64,000 nucleotides of DNA, taken from positions 124,001 to 188,000 of the forward strand of contig NZ_QLNV01000005.1 in assembly GCF_003285545.1 (NCBI RefSeq). The letters run 5' to 3'. The stretch is from Sinomicrobium soli (GTDB lineage: Bacteria > Bacteroidota > Bacteroidia > Flavobacteriales > Flavobacteriaceae). Below the pieces are notes generated by a model. It was not told where the DNA came from. It saw only the letters and a program-made list of their open reading frames with translations, and searched no databases. Both the position numbers and the translations under genes were made by a program. Positions 8,280 to 16,478 of this stretch are shown in pieces. Numbering within the stretch: the first letter of the stretch is position 1; every line of letters begins with the position of its first letter.

Positions 8280-9299
8280 CTATAAAGCCGATTTGAACTG
8301 GTCCAGGAAGCGGATATCGTTCTCACTGAGCATCCTGATATCCGGGATCTGGTGCAACAGCAGGGCGATACGGTCGATACCCATACCAAAAGCAAAACCG
8401 GAGTATTCCTTGGGGTCTATCCCGCAGTTCTGCAATACGTTGGGGTCTACCATACCACATCCCATGATCTCCAGCCATCCCGTACCCTTGGTCATCTTGT
8501 GGTCGGTTTCTGTTTCCAGCCCCCAGTACACATCCACTTCGGCACTCGGTTCGGTAAAGGGGAAGTATGATGGGCGGAGCCTTATCCGTGATTTCCCGAA
8601 CATTTCGGTGGTAAAATACTGAAGGGTCTGCTTGAGATCGGCAAAAGAAACACCCTTGTCTATATACAAACCTTCCAACTGGTGAAAAAAGCAGTGAGAC
8701 CTTGCCGAGATAGCTTCGTTCCGGTATACCCGTCCGGGTGAGATGGTCCGGATCGGGGGCTTGTTTTCCTCCATATAACGCACCTGTACCGATGAAGTAT
8801 GGGTACGCAGGAGAATGTCGGGGTCGGTCTGGATAAAGAAAGTGTCCTGCATATCCCTCGCCGGGTGATATTCCGGCAGGTTAAGCGCGGTAAAATTATG
8901 CCAGTCGTCCTCTATTTCAGGCCCTTCAGATACGTTAAAACCAATCCGGGAAAAGATATCTATGATCTGGTTCTTGACAATGGATATGGGGTGCCTGGCC
9001 CCTATAGGGGCAGTAGCGGCCGGCCGGGTAAGGTCGCCGTAAATATGTGCTGCCGAGGCGCTGTTCTCCAGGGCTTCCTTCAGCTGGTTTACCTTGTCCT
9101 GGGCAGCAACCTTAAGTTGGTTGACCACCTGTCCGAACTCCTTTTTCTGTTCGTTGGGAACACTCTTGAATTCGGCAAAAAAGTCGTTCAAAATGCCTTT
9201 TTTACCGAGGTATTTGATTCGGAAGGCTTCTATTTCCGAAGCATTGTCAGAGTTAAATTGTCCTACAAGGGCTATGTGTTCCTTTATCTTCTCTGTCAT
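8280..9299 (-). CDS. pheS: Phenylalanyl-tRNA synthetase alpha subunit
   Basis: 339 residues, normal length. It charges tRNA-Phe as the catalytic half of the alpha2-beta2 enzyme; pheT is not in the window, as is common in Bacteroidota. The N-terminal 100 residues form the tRNA-binding coiled coil. The class II core follows: [13 protein letters not shown], motif 2 ([18 protein letters not shown]) and motif 3 ([14 protein letters not shown]). The upstream gene on the same strand ends 54 bases before the ATG and may share its transcript. Confidence 0.97.
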   Translation of the reverse strand: MTEKIKEHIALVGQFNSDNASEIEAFRIKYLGKKGILNDFFAEFKSVPNEQKKEFGQVVNQLKVAAQDKVNQLKEALENSASAAHIYGDLTRPAATAPIGARHPISIVKNQIIDIFSRIGFNVSEGPEIEDDWHNFTALNLPEYHPARDMQDTFFIQTDPDILLRTHTSSVQVRYMEENKPPIRTISPGRVYRNEAISARSHCFFHQLEGLYIDKGVSFADLKQTLQYFTTEMFGKSRIRLRPSYFPFTEPSAEVDVYWGLETETDHKMTKGTGWLEIMGCGMVDPNVLQNCGIDPKEYSGFAFGMGIDRIALLLHQIPDIRMLSENDIRFLDQFKSAL

Positions 9300-9353
9300 G
9301 GAGCTGTTTGTTGTTTTTAAGACGGGTTCAGGGGCAAATTTACCTTTTTTTGA

Positions 9354-9710
9354 TTATTCAATAAATTCTTTCTCTATAAAATAGTTTACAATAGCTTCTT
9401 TCATCAGCACAGACTGCTCTCCGGCCTTGAGGTGGGGTAACTGCTCCCTGGTTCTGTAATGGGGCCATCCGTCGGTATCTACAAAATCAAATTCGTAATA
9501 GCCATAAGGTTCCAGGAGCCTGCAGATAGCAATGTGCATCAGGTTTATCTTGTCGTCTTTCCTGAATTTTCTTTTCAGTTGCCCGAGTTCCTGTACCCCT
9601 ATAAGATAAATGATCGCGTCGAGATCGAGCGTATCTCCGTCAGCAAACTTGTCTGATAGCCTGTGAACCAGGATATTCCATCGCTCTTTTAATTTTTCGT
9701 CTCTGGACAT
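9354..9710 (-). CDS. Conserved-looking hypothetical protein upstream of pheS
   Basis: 118 residues, soluble, no domain I recognise. It opens MSRDEKLKERWNILVHRLSD and has a mixed helical sequence with a cluster of acidic and aromatic residues (YGYYEFDFVDTDGWP) in the middle. No signal peptide or membrane segment. It precedes pheS by 54 bases on the same strand. A -7-like element lies 20 bases before its ATG, facing away from the cvpA-like gene. Confident as a gene; function unknown. Confidence 0.75.
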   Translation of the reverse strand: MSRDEKLKERWNILVHRLSDKFADGDTLDLDAIIYLIGVQELGQLKRKFRKDDKINLMHIAICRLLEPYGYYEFDFVDTDGWPHYRTREQLPHLKAGEQSVLMKEAIVNYFIEKEFIE

Positions 9711-9729
9711 ATTTAAGGTCTTAAAGGGG

Positions 9730-9737
9730 CAAAGTTA
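9730..9737 (-). promoter_or_regulatory. Candidate -7 element for the 9354/pheS transcript
   Basis: Minus-strand TAACTTTG matches the Bacteroidota -7 consensus TAnnTTTG and gives a leader of about 13 bases to the ATG at 9710. No TTG was found at the -33 spacing, so this is a half match. Confidence 0.35.
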
Positions 9738-9793
9738 CGAATAGAACTCGTCCTGAGTTCTTCCATAACCTCTAAAATCATACTTTATTTGCA

Positions 9794-9801
9794 TATATTT
9801 G
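9794..9801 (+). promoter_or_regulatory. Candidate -7 element for the CvpA-type gene
   Basis: TATATTTG matches TAnnTTTG and predicts a start of transcription near 9808, 12 bases before the ATG at 9820. That argues against an in-frame start at 9799, which would lie inside the promoter. No -33 TTG is seen. It forms a divergent pair with the element at 9730. Confidence 0.4.
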
Positions 9802-9819
9802 GTCGTATTAACAGAAAGT

Positions 9820-10350
9820 ATGAACTATATAGATATCACTATAGGTGTACTGATGGTTTTTGGTGTGGTCCGGGGGCTCTACAAGGGGCTTTTTGTGGAA
9901 ATTGCATCGCTGGTGGCCCTGGTGCTCGGAATATACTGTGCCATCCACTTTGCCTACGAACTGGGGGACTATCTGGCAGCATACCTGGACTGGGAAGAGC
10001 GATATATAAACCTGGCAGCTTTTATACTCATTTTCTGCGGAGTAATCATCGCGGTGTCCCTCGCGGGAAAATTATTGACAAAAATAGCGGATTTTGCCGC
10101 CCTGGGACTGCTCAACCGTATTTTGGGAGGGGTGTTTGGCGGCCTGAAAATAGTGGTGATACTCGGGGCCATTATTATTTTTTTCGAAGCTACGGACAAT
10201 GTGATGAGTTTTGTGAGCGCCCAGAAGAAGCGAAACTCGGTATTGTACGGCCCGGTAAGGGAGCTGGGGGAAACCGTGTTCTTTTATGTGCTGAGAGAGA
10301 GCAGGGAAGCCGGTATCCATATTCCGGGTACAACGGAGGGAAAGGAATAG
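9820..10350 (+). CDS. CvpA family membrane protein
   Basis: 176 residues from the ATG at 9820. Four hydrophobic segments at about 5-25, 28-48, 66-88 and 108-128, with the family's early YIDITIGVLMVFGVVRGLYKGL and a Gly-rich LNRILGGVFGG turn before the last helix. CvpA proteins are inner-membrane proteins linked to colicin V export and envelope stress in other bacteria; the molecular role is unsettled. The tail after residue 135 is polar. It stands alone, divergent from the pheS side. Confidence 0.88.
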   Translation: MNYIDITIGVLMVFGVVRGLYKGLFVEIASLVALVLGIYCAIHFAYELGDYLAAYLDWEERYINLAAFILIFCGVIIAVSLAGKLLTKIADFAALGLLNRILGGVFGGLKIVVILGAIIIFFEATDNVMSFVSAQKKRNSVLYGPVRELGETVFFYVLRESREAGIHIPGTTEGKE

Positions 10351-10494
10351 CGAAGGCCAAGCAGGTGACAACGACCTGGTTTTTTCTGTAGCCCTTGTAT
10401 ATTATAGAGAGGTGTAGGAAATTCGGTGTATAATTCCTACTTTGTAAGGATTAATTTTTTAAATTTATGATCCAAAATTTTAAACTCTTATAAT

Positions 10495-11337
10495 ATGAAA
10501 AAGTGGTACTTAATGGCATTGACTTTTACTTGTTTTGCATTACACCCGGTACCTTCTGAAGCACAGCTTTTGAAAAAACTGAAGAAAAAGCTGGAGAAGA
10601 AAGCAGAGGAAGTCGTAGACAGGCAGGTAGACGGGGTGTTGGGGAATGATGACACGGCCGGGGAAGACCATACGGGAGAGGAACGGTCCGGCGACCCCTT
10701 CCGGAACCTTCCGAAAACAGTTTATGATTTTGTTCCCGGGGCGGAAATTGTCTTTCAGGATGACTTTTCGGAGGACGTGGAAGGCAATATGGCCTCCAGG
10801 TGGACGAGCAACGGAACAGGAGCTGTGGAAACCCTGCCCGGTGTGCCGGGAAAGTGGCTCAGGGTATATCCGGAAAACACCTATAAGATCAAGGACCTGA
10901 TGCCCATGCCGGAGAACTTTACCCTGGAATTCGACATGCTTACCCGGGCCGATAATTACAAGGACCTGGGAACTCCCGCCTTCGGGTTCGACTACAACAA
11001 GGGAGTGAGCAAACACTATTACCTGGCCGACCAGAACCCTGTAAACGCCGATCTCTCATACCAGTTCGGCAAGCTGAACTTTACGAGCAAAGAAGTGGGG
11101 AGCAACCGGAAAAGCAGTGAGATGGATTTTCCCATGTCGTATTTTGCAAATGATGTCATGCGAATACAGGTACAGGTCACCGGAAGCCGTATGCGGGTCT
11201 TTGCCAATAAATACAAGGTGCTCGATACCGAGATGGTTGATTCCGAATCGAAAAAATATTTCTATTTTGCCTCCGATGGCAATGAACACTCCAGGATTTA
11301 TATCGGCAACATACGTATAGCAGTTGTCGGAAAATAG
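10495..11337 (+). CDS. Secreted protein with lysine-rich N-terminal helix, unknown function
   Basis: 280 residues. Signal peptide with cleavage near SEAQ (about residue 23), then a Lys/Glu helix (LLKKLKKKLEKKAEEVVD) like that at the start of some Bacteroidota OmpA-type surface proteins. An acidic linker follows, then a beta-rich domain from about 85 (EIVFQDDFSEDVEG, FTLEFDMLTR) that resembles concanavalin-like or LamG-like jelly rolls. There is no OmpA peptidoglycan-binding domain, so it may be a shortened relative. Monocistronic; converges on the carbonic anhydrase terminator. Confidence 0.75.
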   Translation: MKKWYLMALTFTCFALHPVPSEAQLLKKLKKKLEKKAEEVVDRQVDGVLGNDDTAGEDHTGEERSGDPFRNLPKTVYDFVPGAEIVFQDDFSEDVEGNMASRWTSNGTGAVETLPGVPGKWLRVYPENTYKIKDLMPMPENFTLEFDMLTRADNYKDLGTPAFGFDYNKGVSKHYYLADQNPVNADLSYQFGKLNFTSKEVGSNRKSSEMDFPMSYFANDVMRIQVQVTGSRMRVFANKYKVLDTEMVDSESKKYFYFASDGNEHSRIYIGNIRIAVVGK

Positions 11338-11361
11338 CCGTTACAGGACGATCCCGGGCTG

Positions 11362-11398
11362 AAACAAAAAAACCGCCCCGGTTTTTTCCGGGACGGTT
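11362..11398 (-). terminator. Terminator of the carbonic anhydrase transcript
   Basis: Stem AACCGCCCCGG / CCGGGACGGTT (11371-11398) with a six-base loop. The T run appears on the minus strand, so it ends the SulP-carbonic anhydrase transcript. The stem itself could also slow plus-strand transcripts from the 10495 gene. Confidence 0.75.
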
Positions 11399-11421
11399 AC
11401 TGTATATGTGCGGAAAACGGA

Positions 11422-12060
11422 TCAGTCGTGCAGTATTTCCTTGACGAATTCCACTTCCCCTGATTCTACGTCGTAATACCCTCCGGCAATACCGATCTCC
11501 CCGGCTTCGAACATCTCCTTGAGAACGGCACTGCGTTTTAGTATTTCATCCATGGTATGTATCACATTGTGATGTGCGACGGCCTCTACAAATTCAGGAG
11601 AACCGGTATCTGTTCCGGGCTTTTCCCTGCTGACCTCGTCAACAGAATCCTGCATCTTGCTGAGCAGGGCAGTGATATTGCCCATTTGCACGCCCTTACA
11701 GGCGCTGGTTACAGCCCCGCATTTGCTGTGGCCGAGGACTACAATCAGTTTTGAGCCCGCTACTTTACAGGAGTATTCCATGCTGCCCAGGATATCCTCG
11801 TTGATGATATTACCGGCTACACGGGCACTGAATATATCGCCGAGCCCCTGGTCGAAAATGAGTTCGGCCGAAGTACGGCTGTCAATACAGCTCAGGATAA
11901 CGGCAAAGGGAAACTGTCCGTTTTTGGTATCGTTGACCTGGCTGAGCAGGTCGCGGTTCGCCCTGAGGTTCCTGATAAATCGCTGGTTGCCTTCCTTGAG
12001 AAAATCCAGTGCCCTTGCAGGAGTTACTGTAGACTGGGTTTCTGCGGTATGTGCTTTCAT
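11422..12060 (-). CDS. Beta-class carbonic anhydrase
   Basis: 212 residues from the ATG at 12060 (MKAHTAETQ), which fits the family start. A longer frame to 12117 would overlap the upstream gene. It interconverts CO2 and bicarbonate. Zinc ligands are intact: Cys58 in SCIDSR, His111 and Cys114 in LGHSKCG, with the Asp60-Arg62 dyad. It lies just after a SulP transporter on the same strand, so transport and hydration of inorganic carbon are probably co-expressed. No signal peptide, so cytoplasmic. Confidence 0.95.
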   Translation of the reverse strand: MKAHTAETQSTVTPARALDFLKEGNQRFIRNLRANRDLLSQVNDTKNGQFPFAVILSCIDSRTSAELIFDQGLGDIFSARVAGNIINEDILGSMEYSCKVAGSKLIVVLGHSKCGAVTSACKGVQMGNITALLSKMQDSVDEVSREKPGTDTGSPEFVEAVAHHNVIHTMDEILKRSAVLKEMFEAGEIGIAGGYYDVESGEVEFVKEILHD

Positions 12061-12106
12061 AGGTGTATAATCGTTATATGTTTTGAAAGTATGACAGGAT
12101 ACTTTG

Positions 12107-13756
12107 TTATTTGTCATTGATCAATTCTGAAATTACTTCTTTGTGTGAGGTGCTGCCGTTCTTTATTGCTGAAGATGAGATATCGTGTTCCACGATCACC
12201 CTGTTCAGCGAATCGTCTTTGGTATCATTATCTATCCGGTATGCATCCTTAAACCCGGTAAGGACCACCTCGATGCCCTTTTCGGGGGCGGTAAATTCCT
12301 TGAATTCCTGTATGAGAGACAATATGTCGTGGGCGATGTATACCGTATCGGAGGCATCGATAACGACCCTGGAATTTTCCGGAAGGTGGTTAAGGGTGAG
12401 TTTTATCGCCGCTTTGTTCAGGAAAGACACTTCCTGGGCCAGGTCGATACGGATCAGGTCGCCGCTTTCATATTCTTCCTTCCGGAAAAAATAGGCTCTC
12501 TTGATGTTCCCTCTCAGGATAAACAGGATACTGATGATCATTCCCAGGGCCACCCCTTTCAGCAGGTCTGCAAAGACTACGGCAATAAAGGTGACGATAA
12601 ACGGGATAAACTGGTATTTTCCTTTTTCCCAGAAGTGCTTGAAGACTGCGGGTTTGGCCAGTTTATAACCGATAAGCAACAGTACGGCGGCAAGCGTAGC
12701 AAGAGGTATCTTATTCAGGATCAAGGGAATGGAAAGCACACAGGCCACCAGCAGTATACCGTGTATAATGGCCGACATCTTGCTTTTTCCCCCGGCATTG
12801 ATGTTGGTCGATGTCCTGACAATAACCGTAGTGAGGGGAAGTCCGCCTATCAGGCCACAGACCATGTTTCCTATACCCTGGGCCTTGAGCTCCCTGTTGG
12901 CACTGGCATACCTCTTGAAAGGATCGATACGTATGGAGGCTTCGAGGTTGAGCAACGATTCTATAGAGGCTACCACGGCAATGGTAATGGCGGCGATCCA
13001 GACATCGGGATTGGTAATGGCACCGAAACTGGGCAGGGATATCATTCCCTGGAATTCCTCTACCGAGGTGGGCACCGGCAGGCTTACGAGGTAGTTGGAG
13101 GTCGCGGCAAGATCACTTCCCGAAAGGATGAATAGTTCATTGAGCAGCGTTCCGGCAATAACGGCTACCAGTGCCCCGGGTAACAGTTTCAGTTTTTTGA
13201 GGGCGCTTATTTTTTCCCAGGCGATCAGGATGGCCAGTGAAACGGCCGTGATGATGATAACCCCGGGTTTCACATCGCCGAAGGAAGCGATAAGGTCTGT
13301 AAATATGGCCAGTCCCGACCCTATTTCCACGTCAGACCCCAATGCTTTGGGAACCTGTTTGAGGAATATGATGGCCCCGATCCCGGCAAGCATTCCTTCG
13401 ATAACATTGGAAGGGAAATAATTGGAAATGGTTCCTGCCTGTATGAATCCGAGGACAATCTGTATAAGCCCCGCCAGAACTACGGCGGTCAGGAAAACTT
13501 CAAATGCTCCGAGGTCGGTGATGGCCACGAGTACGATAGCCGTAAGCCCGGCTGCAGGACCGGAAACACTTACGTGCGACTGGCTGAGGTAACCCACGAC
13601 AATACCTCCCACAATACCGGAAAGAATTCCGGAAAACAGGGGGGCGCCCGATGCCATGGCAATGCCAAGACATAGTGGTAAAGCGACAAGAAAAACTACA
13701 AGCCCTGCCGCAAAATCCGATTTCAGATTTGCGAATAACGATATCTTCTCTCTCAT
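12107..13756 (-). CDS. SulP family anion transporter (probable bicarbonate importer)
   Basis: 549 residues from the ATG at 13756 (MREKISLFANLKSD); a longer frame to 13846 has no transporter-like sequence. About ten to twelve membrane helices, including the SulP-type PLCLGIAMASGAPL near the start and SVSGPAAGLTAIVL. A STAS domain follows from about residue 440 (VVIDASDTVYIAHD). SulP proteins carry sulfate, bicarbonate or other anions. The adjacent carbonic anhydrase favours bicarbonate, as in BicA-like systems, but the substrate is inferred. Confidence 0.92.
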   Translation of the reverse strand: MREKISLFANLKSDFAAGLVVFLVALPLCLGIAMASGAPLFSGILSGIVGGIVVGYLSQSHVSVSGPAAGLTAIVLVAITDLGAFEVFLTAVVLAGLIQIVLGFIQAGTISNYFPSNVIEGMLAGIGAIIFLKQVPKALGSDVEIGSGLAIFTDLIASFGDVKPGVIIITAVSLAILIAWEKISALKKLKLLPGALVAVIAGTLLNELFILSGSDLAATSNYLVSLPVPTSVEEFQGMISLPSFGAITNPDVWIAAITIAVVASIESLLNLEASIRIDPFKRYASANRELKAQGIGNMVCGLIGGLPLTTVIVRTSTNINAGGKSKMSAIIHGILLVACVLSIPLILNKIPLATLAAVLLLIGYKLAKPAVFKHFWEKGKYQFIPFIVTFIAVVFADLLKGVALGMIISILFILRGNIKRAYFFRKEEYESGDLIRIDLAQEVSFLNKAAIKLTLNHLPENSRVVIDASDTVYIAHDILSLIQEFKEFTAPEKGIEVVLTGFKDAYRIDNDTKDDSLNRVIVEHDISSSAIKNGSTSHKEVISELINDK

Positions 13757-14115
13757 GAAAGTATTTTTAAAGTGAAACGGTAATGTGATGCTTGCAGAAA
13801 ACCCGAAGCATGTAATGGATTCCTCCGGCTCATCACAACGGAACATCGTATTTGCGAAATACCGCTCAGGCTATTCCTTCCGGAGCAGCACGGGCCTTAT
13901 GTCGCGATACGACAGTGTTTATATGAGCAAATGAAGGAGAGGTAACGGGTCTGTCAGATCGTTGCCCGTTTCTTTACGGCGTTTTACCGGTCGTTTCGGG
14001 ATAATTCCCGCACATGGCAATAATTGTCGACATGGCATGGAATATCCCTGGATGACGGAGAATAAACCGTAAAAAAGATCACGGAAACAAAAATCCAGGC
14101 GTTTCCCGGAAAGAT
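13757..14115. other. Intergenic region without a recognised gene
   Basis: About 360 bases upstream of the SulP gene. No open frame of protein-like composition, no clear terminator and no TAnnTTTG match. It presumably holds the SulP promoter. Nothing further is visible. Confidence 0.4.
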
Positions 14116-14457
14116 TTAAGAAAATTCAGGGGGCGGACAGAATTTGTCTGCAAGGCAGGAAGCGTGAAGGTTCTCTATGTATACCATAGTGCCTTTTCCC
14201 GATATGAATGATGCCAGAAAAGGGGTGTCGTACATGCTTTTGGCAATACGGTCGTCTACGATCTTGATGGTTTCCTTGCTCTCTTCTTCCGCAGCGGAAT
14301 AGAAGAGGGAAACATCTGCGTCCTTTTCGATCAGGGTAACCACGGTAGGGGTAATTATAAATACCCCGAAGATGATGACCAGGGAAATGGCAACGCTTTT
14401 ATATGTAGACCTGTTTAGTATCAATGCAAAAACTGTTGTCTTGTTTAACGTATGCAA
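14116..14457 (-). CDS. Small membrane-anchored hypothetical protein
   Basis: Up to 113 residues. One strong hydrophobic helix (VAISLVIIFGVFIITP) is followed by a polar outer part with two late cysteines (SCLADKFCPPPEFS), so a periplasmic domain on a membrane anchor. The open frame starts at a TTG (14457), but a -7-like TAATTTTG overlaps that codon (14462-14455, minus). If it is the promoter, translation must begin later, for example at the TTG at 14424. No family recognised; might be a small stress or regulatory protein. Confidence 0.5.
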   Translation of the reverse strand: MHTLNKTTVFALILNRSTYKSVAISLVIIFGVFIITPTVVTLIEKDADVSLFYSAAEEESKETIKIVDDRIAKSMYDTPFLASFISGKGTMVYIENLHASCLADKFCPPPEFS

Positions 14458-14726
14458 AATTACAAGTAATTCTTTATTGTTTGTTAAGGAAAAATTAAAA
14501 TTGGGTTGCCCAGGTATATTTTTTTGAATTTTTCAAAATATTACAGGGGTTTTTATGAGATTAATAATGCTTTCCTGGAATTCCTTCCTGTAGGGCACCA
14601 TAAGATACCTTCCTGGATTTATAAAACCGGTTAGCGAAAAGGCCATCTTACTTTAGGGAGTAAAGCATGCGTTTATGACGGTGTATCCGGGGCAGATATT
14701 GTAAATTTGTAAAAAACGAAACAGGA

Positions 14727-15644
14727 ATGACCAGAGAAAAGACTGCCGTTAAAGCTGTTTTTTTCAGTATAGTGAGCAATGCCGTACTCGCCTTGATCAA
14801 GGGGGTCAGCGGCGTAATCGGTAATTCCCACGCCCTTGTTGCCGATGCCATAGAGTCGACTACCGACGTCTTCTCCTCTTTATTGGTTTTACTGGGGCTG
14901 AAATATGCAAACAGGCCGGCAGATGAGAATCACCCTTACGGGCACGGCAAGGCCGAGCCCCTGCTTACATTTGTCGTCGTTGGCTTCCTGGTGATCTCCG
15001 CCACCTTTATCGCTTACGAAAGTATTAAGAATATAGGGCGGCCTCACGAATTGCCAAGGCCCTTTACCCTGGTCGTGCTGGGAGGGATCATCCTGTGGAA
15101 GGAAATATCCTATCGTATAGTGATGCGCAGGAGCCGTGATACGGGAAGCAGTTCGCTCAGGGCGGATGCCTGGCATCACAGGAGTGATGCCATTACTTCC
15201 GTGGCGGCATTCCTGGGTATTTCCGTTGCACTTTTTCTCGGGAAGGGATACGAATCTGCAGATGATTGGGCGGCATTGCTGGCTTCCGGGTTCATTATCT
15301 ACAACAGCTATCTTATTTTCCGCCCTGCACTGGGAGAGGTCATGGACGAACAACTGTACGAAGGGCGTATAAGAAGGGTTCGGGAAATAGCCGGAAATGT
15401 GGAAGGGATAATAGGTACCGAAAAATGCTATGTCCGGAAAACGGGGATGAAGTATCATATAGACCTGCACGCCATAGTCAATGCAGAGATCACCGTGAGA
15501 GAAGGGCATAAGCTCGCCCACGACCTCAAGGATGCCTTACAGGAGGAAATGCCCGATACCGAACATATTCTTATTCACATAGAGCCCCACGAACGGGGCG
15601 GCATTGGGGAGACACAGCCTCTCATGGCAGGGAAAAGGGATTGA
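14727..15644 (+). CDS. Cation diffusion facilitator metal exporter
   Basis: 305 residues. About six membrane helices in the first 200 residues, then a cytoplasmic ferredoxin-like metal-sensing domain (KYHIDLHAIVN, HKLAHDLKDAL, HILIHIEPH). The metal-site residues are visible in HALVADAIESTTDV on helix 2 and WHHRSDAITS on helix 5, the HD-type pair of zinc/iron CDF exporters. It should expel a divalent metal in exchange for protons. TAAATTTG lies 18 bases before the start. It stands alone, converging on batE. Confidence 0.93.
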   Translation: MTREKTAVKAVFFSIVSNAVLALIKGVSGVIGNSHALVADAIESTTDVFSSLLVLLGLKYANRPADENHPYGHGKAEPLLTFVVVGFLVISATFIAYESIKNIGRPHELPRPFTLVVLGGIILWKEISYRIVMRRSRDTGSSSLRADAWHHRSDAITSVAAFLGISVALFLGKGYESADDWAALLASGFIIYNSYLIFRPALGEVMDEQLYEGRIRRVREIAGNVEGIIGTEKCYVRKTGMKYHIDLHAIVNAEITVREGHKLAHDLKDALQEEMPDTEHILIHIEPHERGGIGETQPLMAGKRD

Positions 15645-15649
15645 GGGGG

Positions 15650-16468
15650 TCACAATTCCCTGACGCTGTCGGCAGGCAACCATCCGGTCTTGCCGTCGGC
15701 CAGTTGTATGTGTTTCCAGTGATTGAGTGTTTCCAGTACCTGTACCTTGGTGCCTGCATGGAGCTCGAAGATGTTTTCGCTGCGGTCATTGGGTTCTGAA
15801 CGTACGGTGATTTCTTTCGCAAAAACAATGGCATGCCGGGTATGGGTGATCTCGTGGTATTGCGCATAGGCTATATAAATGCTGATAAACATGGCAATGG
15901 TCACAATGATGCTGGCCACGAAAAAAATTCTCTTCTGAAGGGGAGAATACTTGTAGTAATACAACAGGAACAGCAGGGCGGCAATAAAAGCAGATACAAT
16001 GGCCACGATACCCCAGGAGTTGTAGTGAAAACGGTGTATGAGGCGCTCCGTAAATTTTGCAAAACCCGATTTCGGGAGGGTTTCGATGACATCTATGGTC
16101 CTGTTCCGGGCAAAGGCGAGGTTGTTCCTGATATCCCGGTCGTCGGGTGAGAGCAGCAAAGCCTTTTCGTAGTAATAGATACTTTCCGGGATACTGCCGA
16201 GTTTGTAATACGTGTTTCCGAGATTGTAGTAAAGGGAAGCGGAATGCTTTCCGGCTTCGAGAATGGTCTGGTAATTTTCTGCGGCTTCTTCGTATTCCCC
16301 TTCATTGTAAAGCGCAGTGGCCTCGTCGAATAAGGTGTCGGGAGATTTGTCCTGTGCAAATCCGGGCCCGGGGAAATGAACAAGCAGGGCCAATATGGCA
16401 ATGCCCTTTGTTACGAGGTCTCGTATGGGGTAAAAACCCGGGGTATCATTTGTTTTTCCAGTCGTCAT
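15650..16468 (-). CDS. batE: BatE: TPR protein with SH3-like C-terminal domain
   Basis: 272 residues. N-terminal signal or anchor (to about 38), two to three TPR units (YNEGEYEEAAENYQ, LYYNLGNTYYKLGSIPESI), two membrane helices at about 150-210, then a small SH3b domain (ITVRSEPNDRSENIF, KTGWLPADSV). Last gene of the moxR-bat operon, whose products are tied to aerotolerance and envelope stress in Bacteroides and Leptospira, though the mechanism is unsettled. It begins 10 bases after the batD stop. Confidence 0.88.
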   Translation of the reverse strand: MTTGKTNDTPGFYPIRDLVTKGIAILALLVHFPGPGFAQDKSPDTLFDEATALYNEGEYEEAAENYQTILEAGKHSASLYYNLGNTYYKLGSIPESIYYYEKALLLSPDDRDIRNNLAFARNRTIDVIETLPKSGFAKFTERLIHRFHYNSWGIVAIVSAFIAALLFLLYYYKYSPLQKRIFFVASIIVTIAMFISIYIAYAQYHEITHTRHAIVFAKEITVRSEPNDRSENIFELHAGTKVQVLETLNHWKHIQLADGKTGWLPADSVREL

Positions 16469-16478
16469 CCCGTTTGCT

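Noticed and set aside
12185-13135. 316-residue plus-strand ORF inside the SulP gene
   Set aside because: Antisense shadow of conserved transporter helices.
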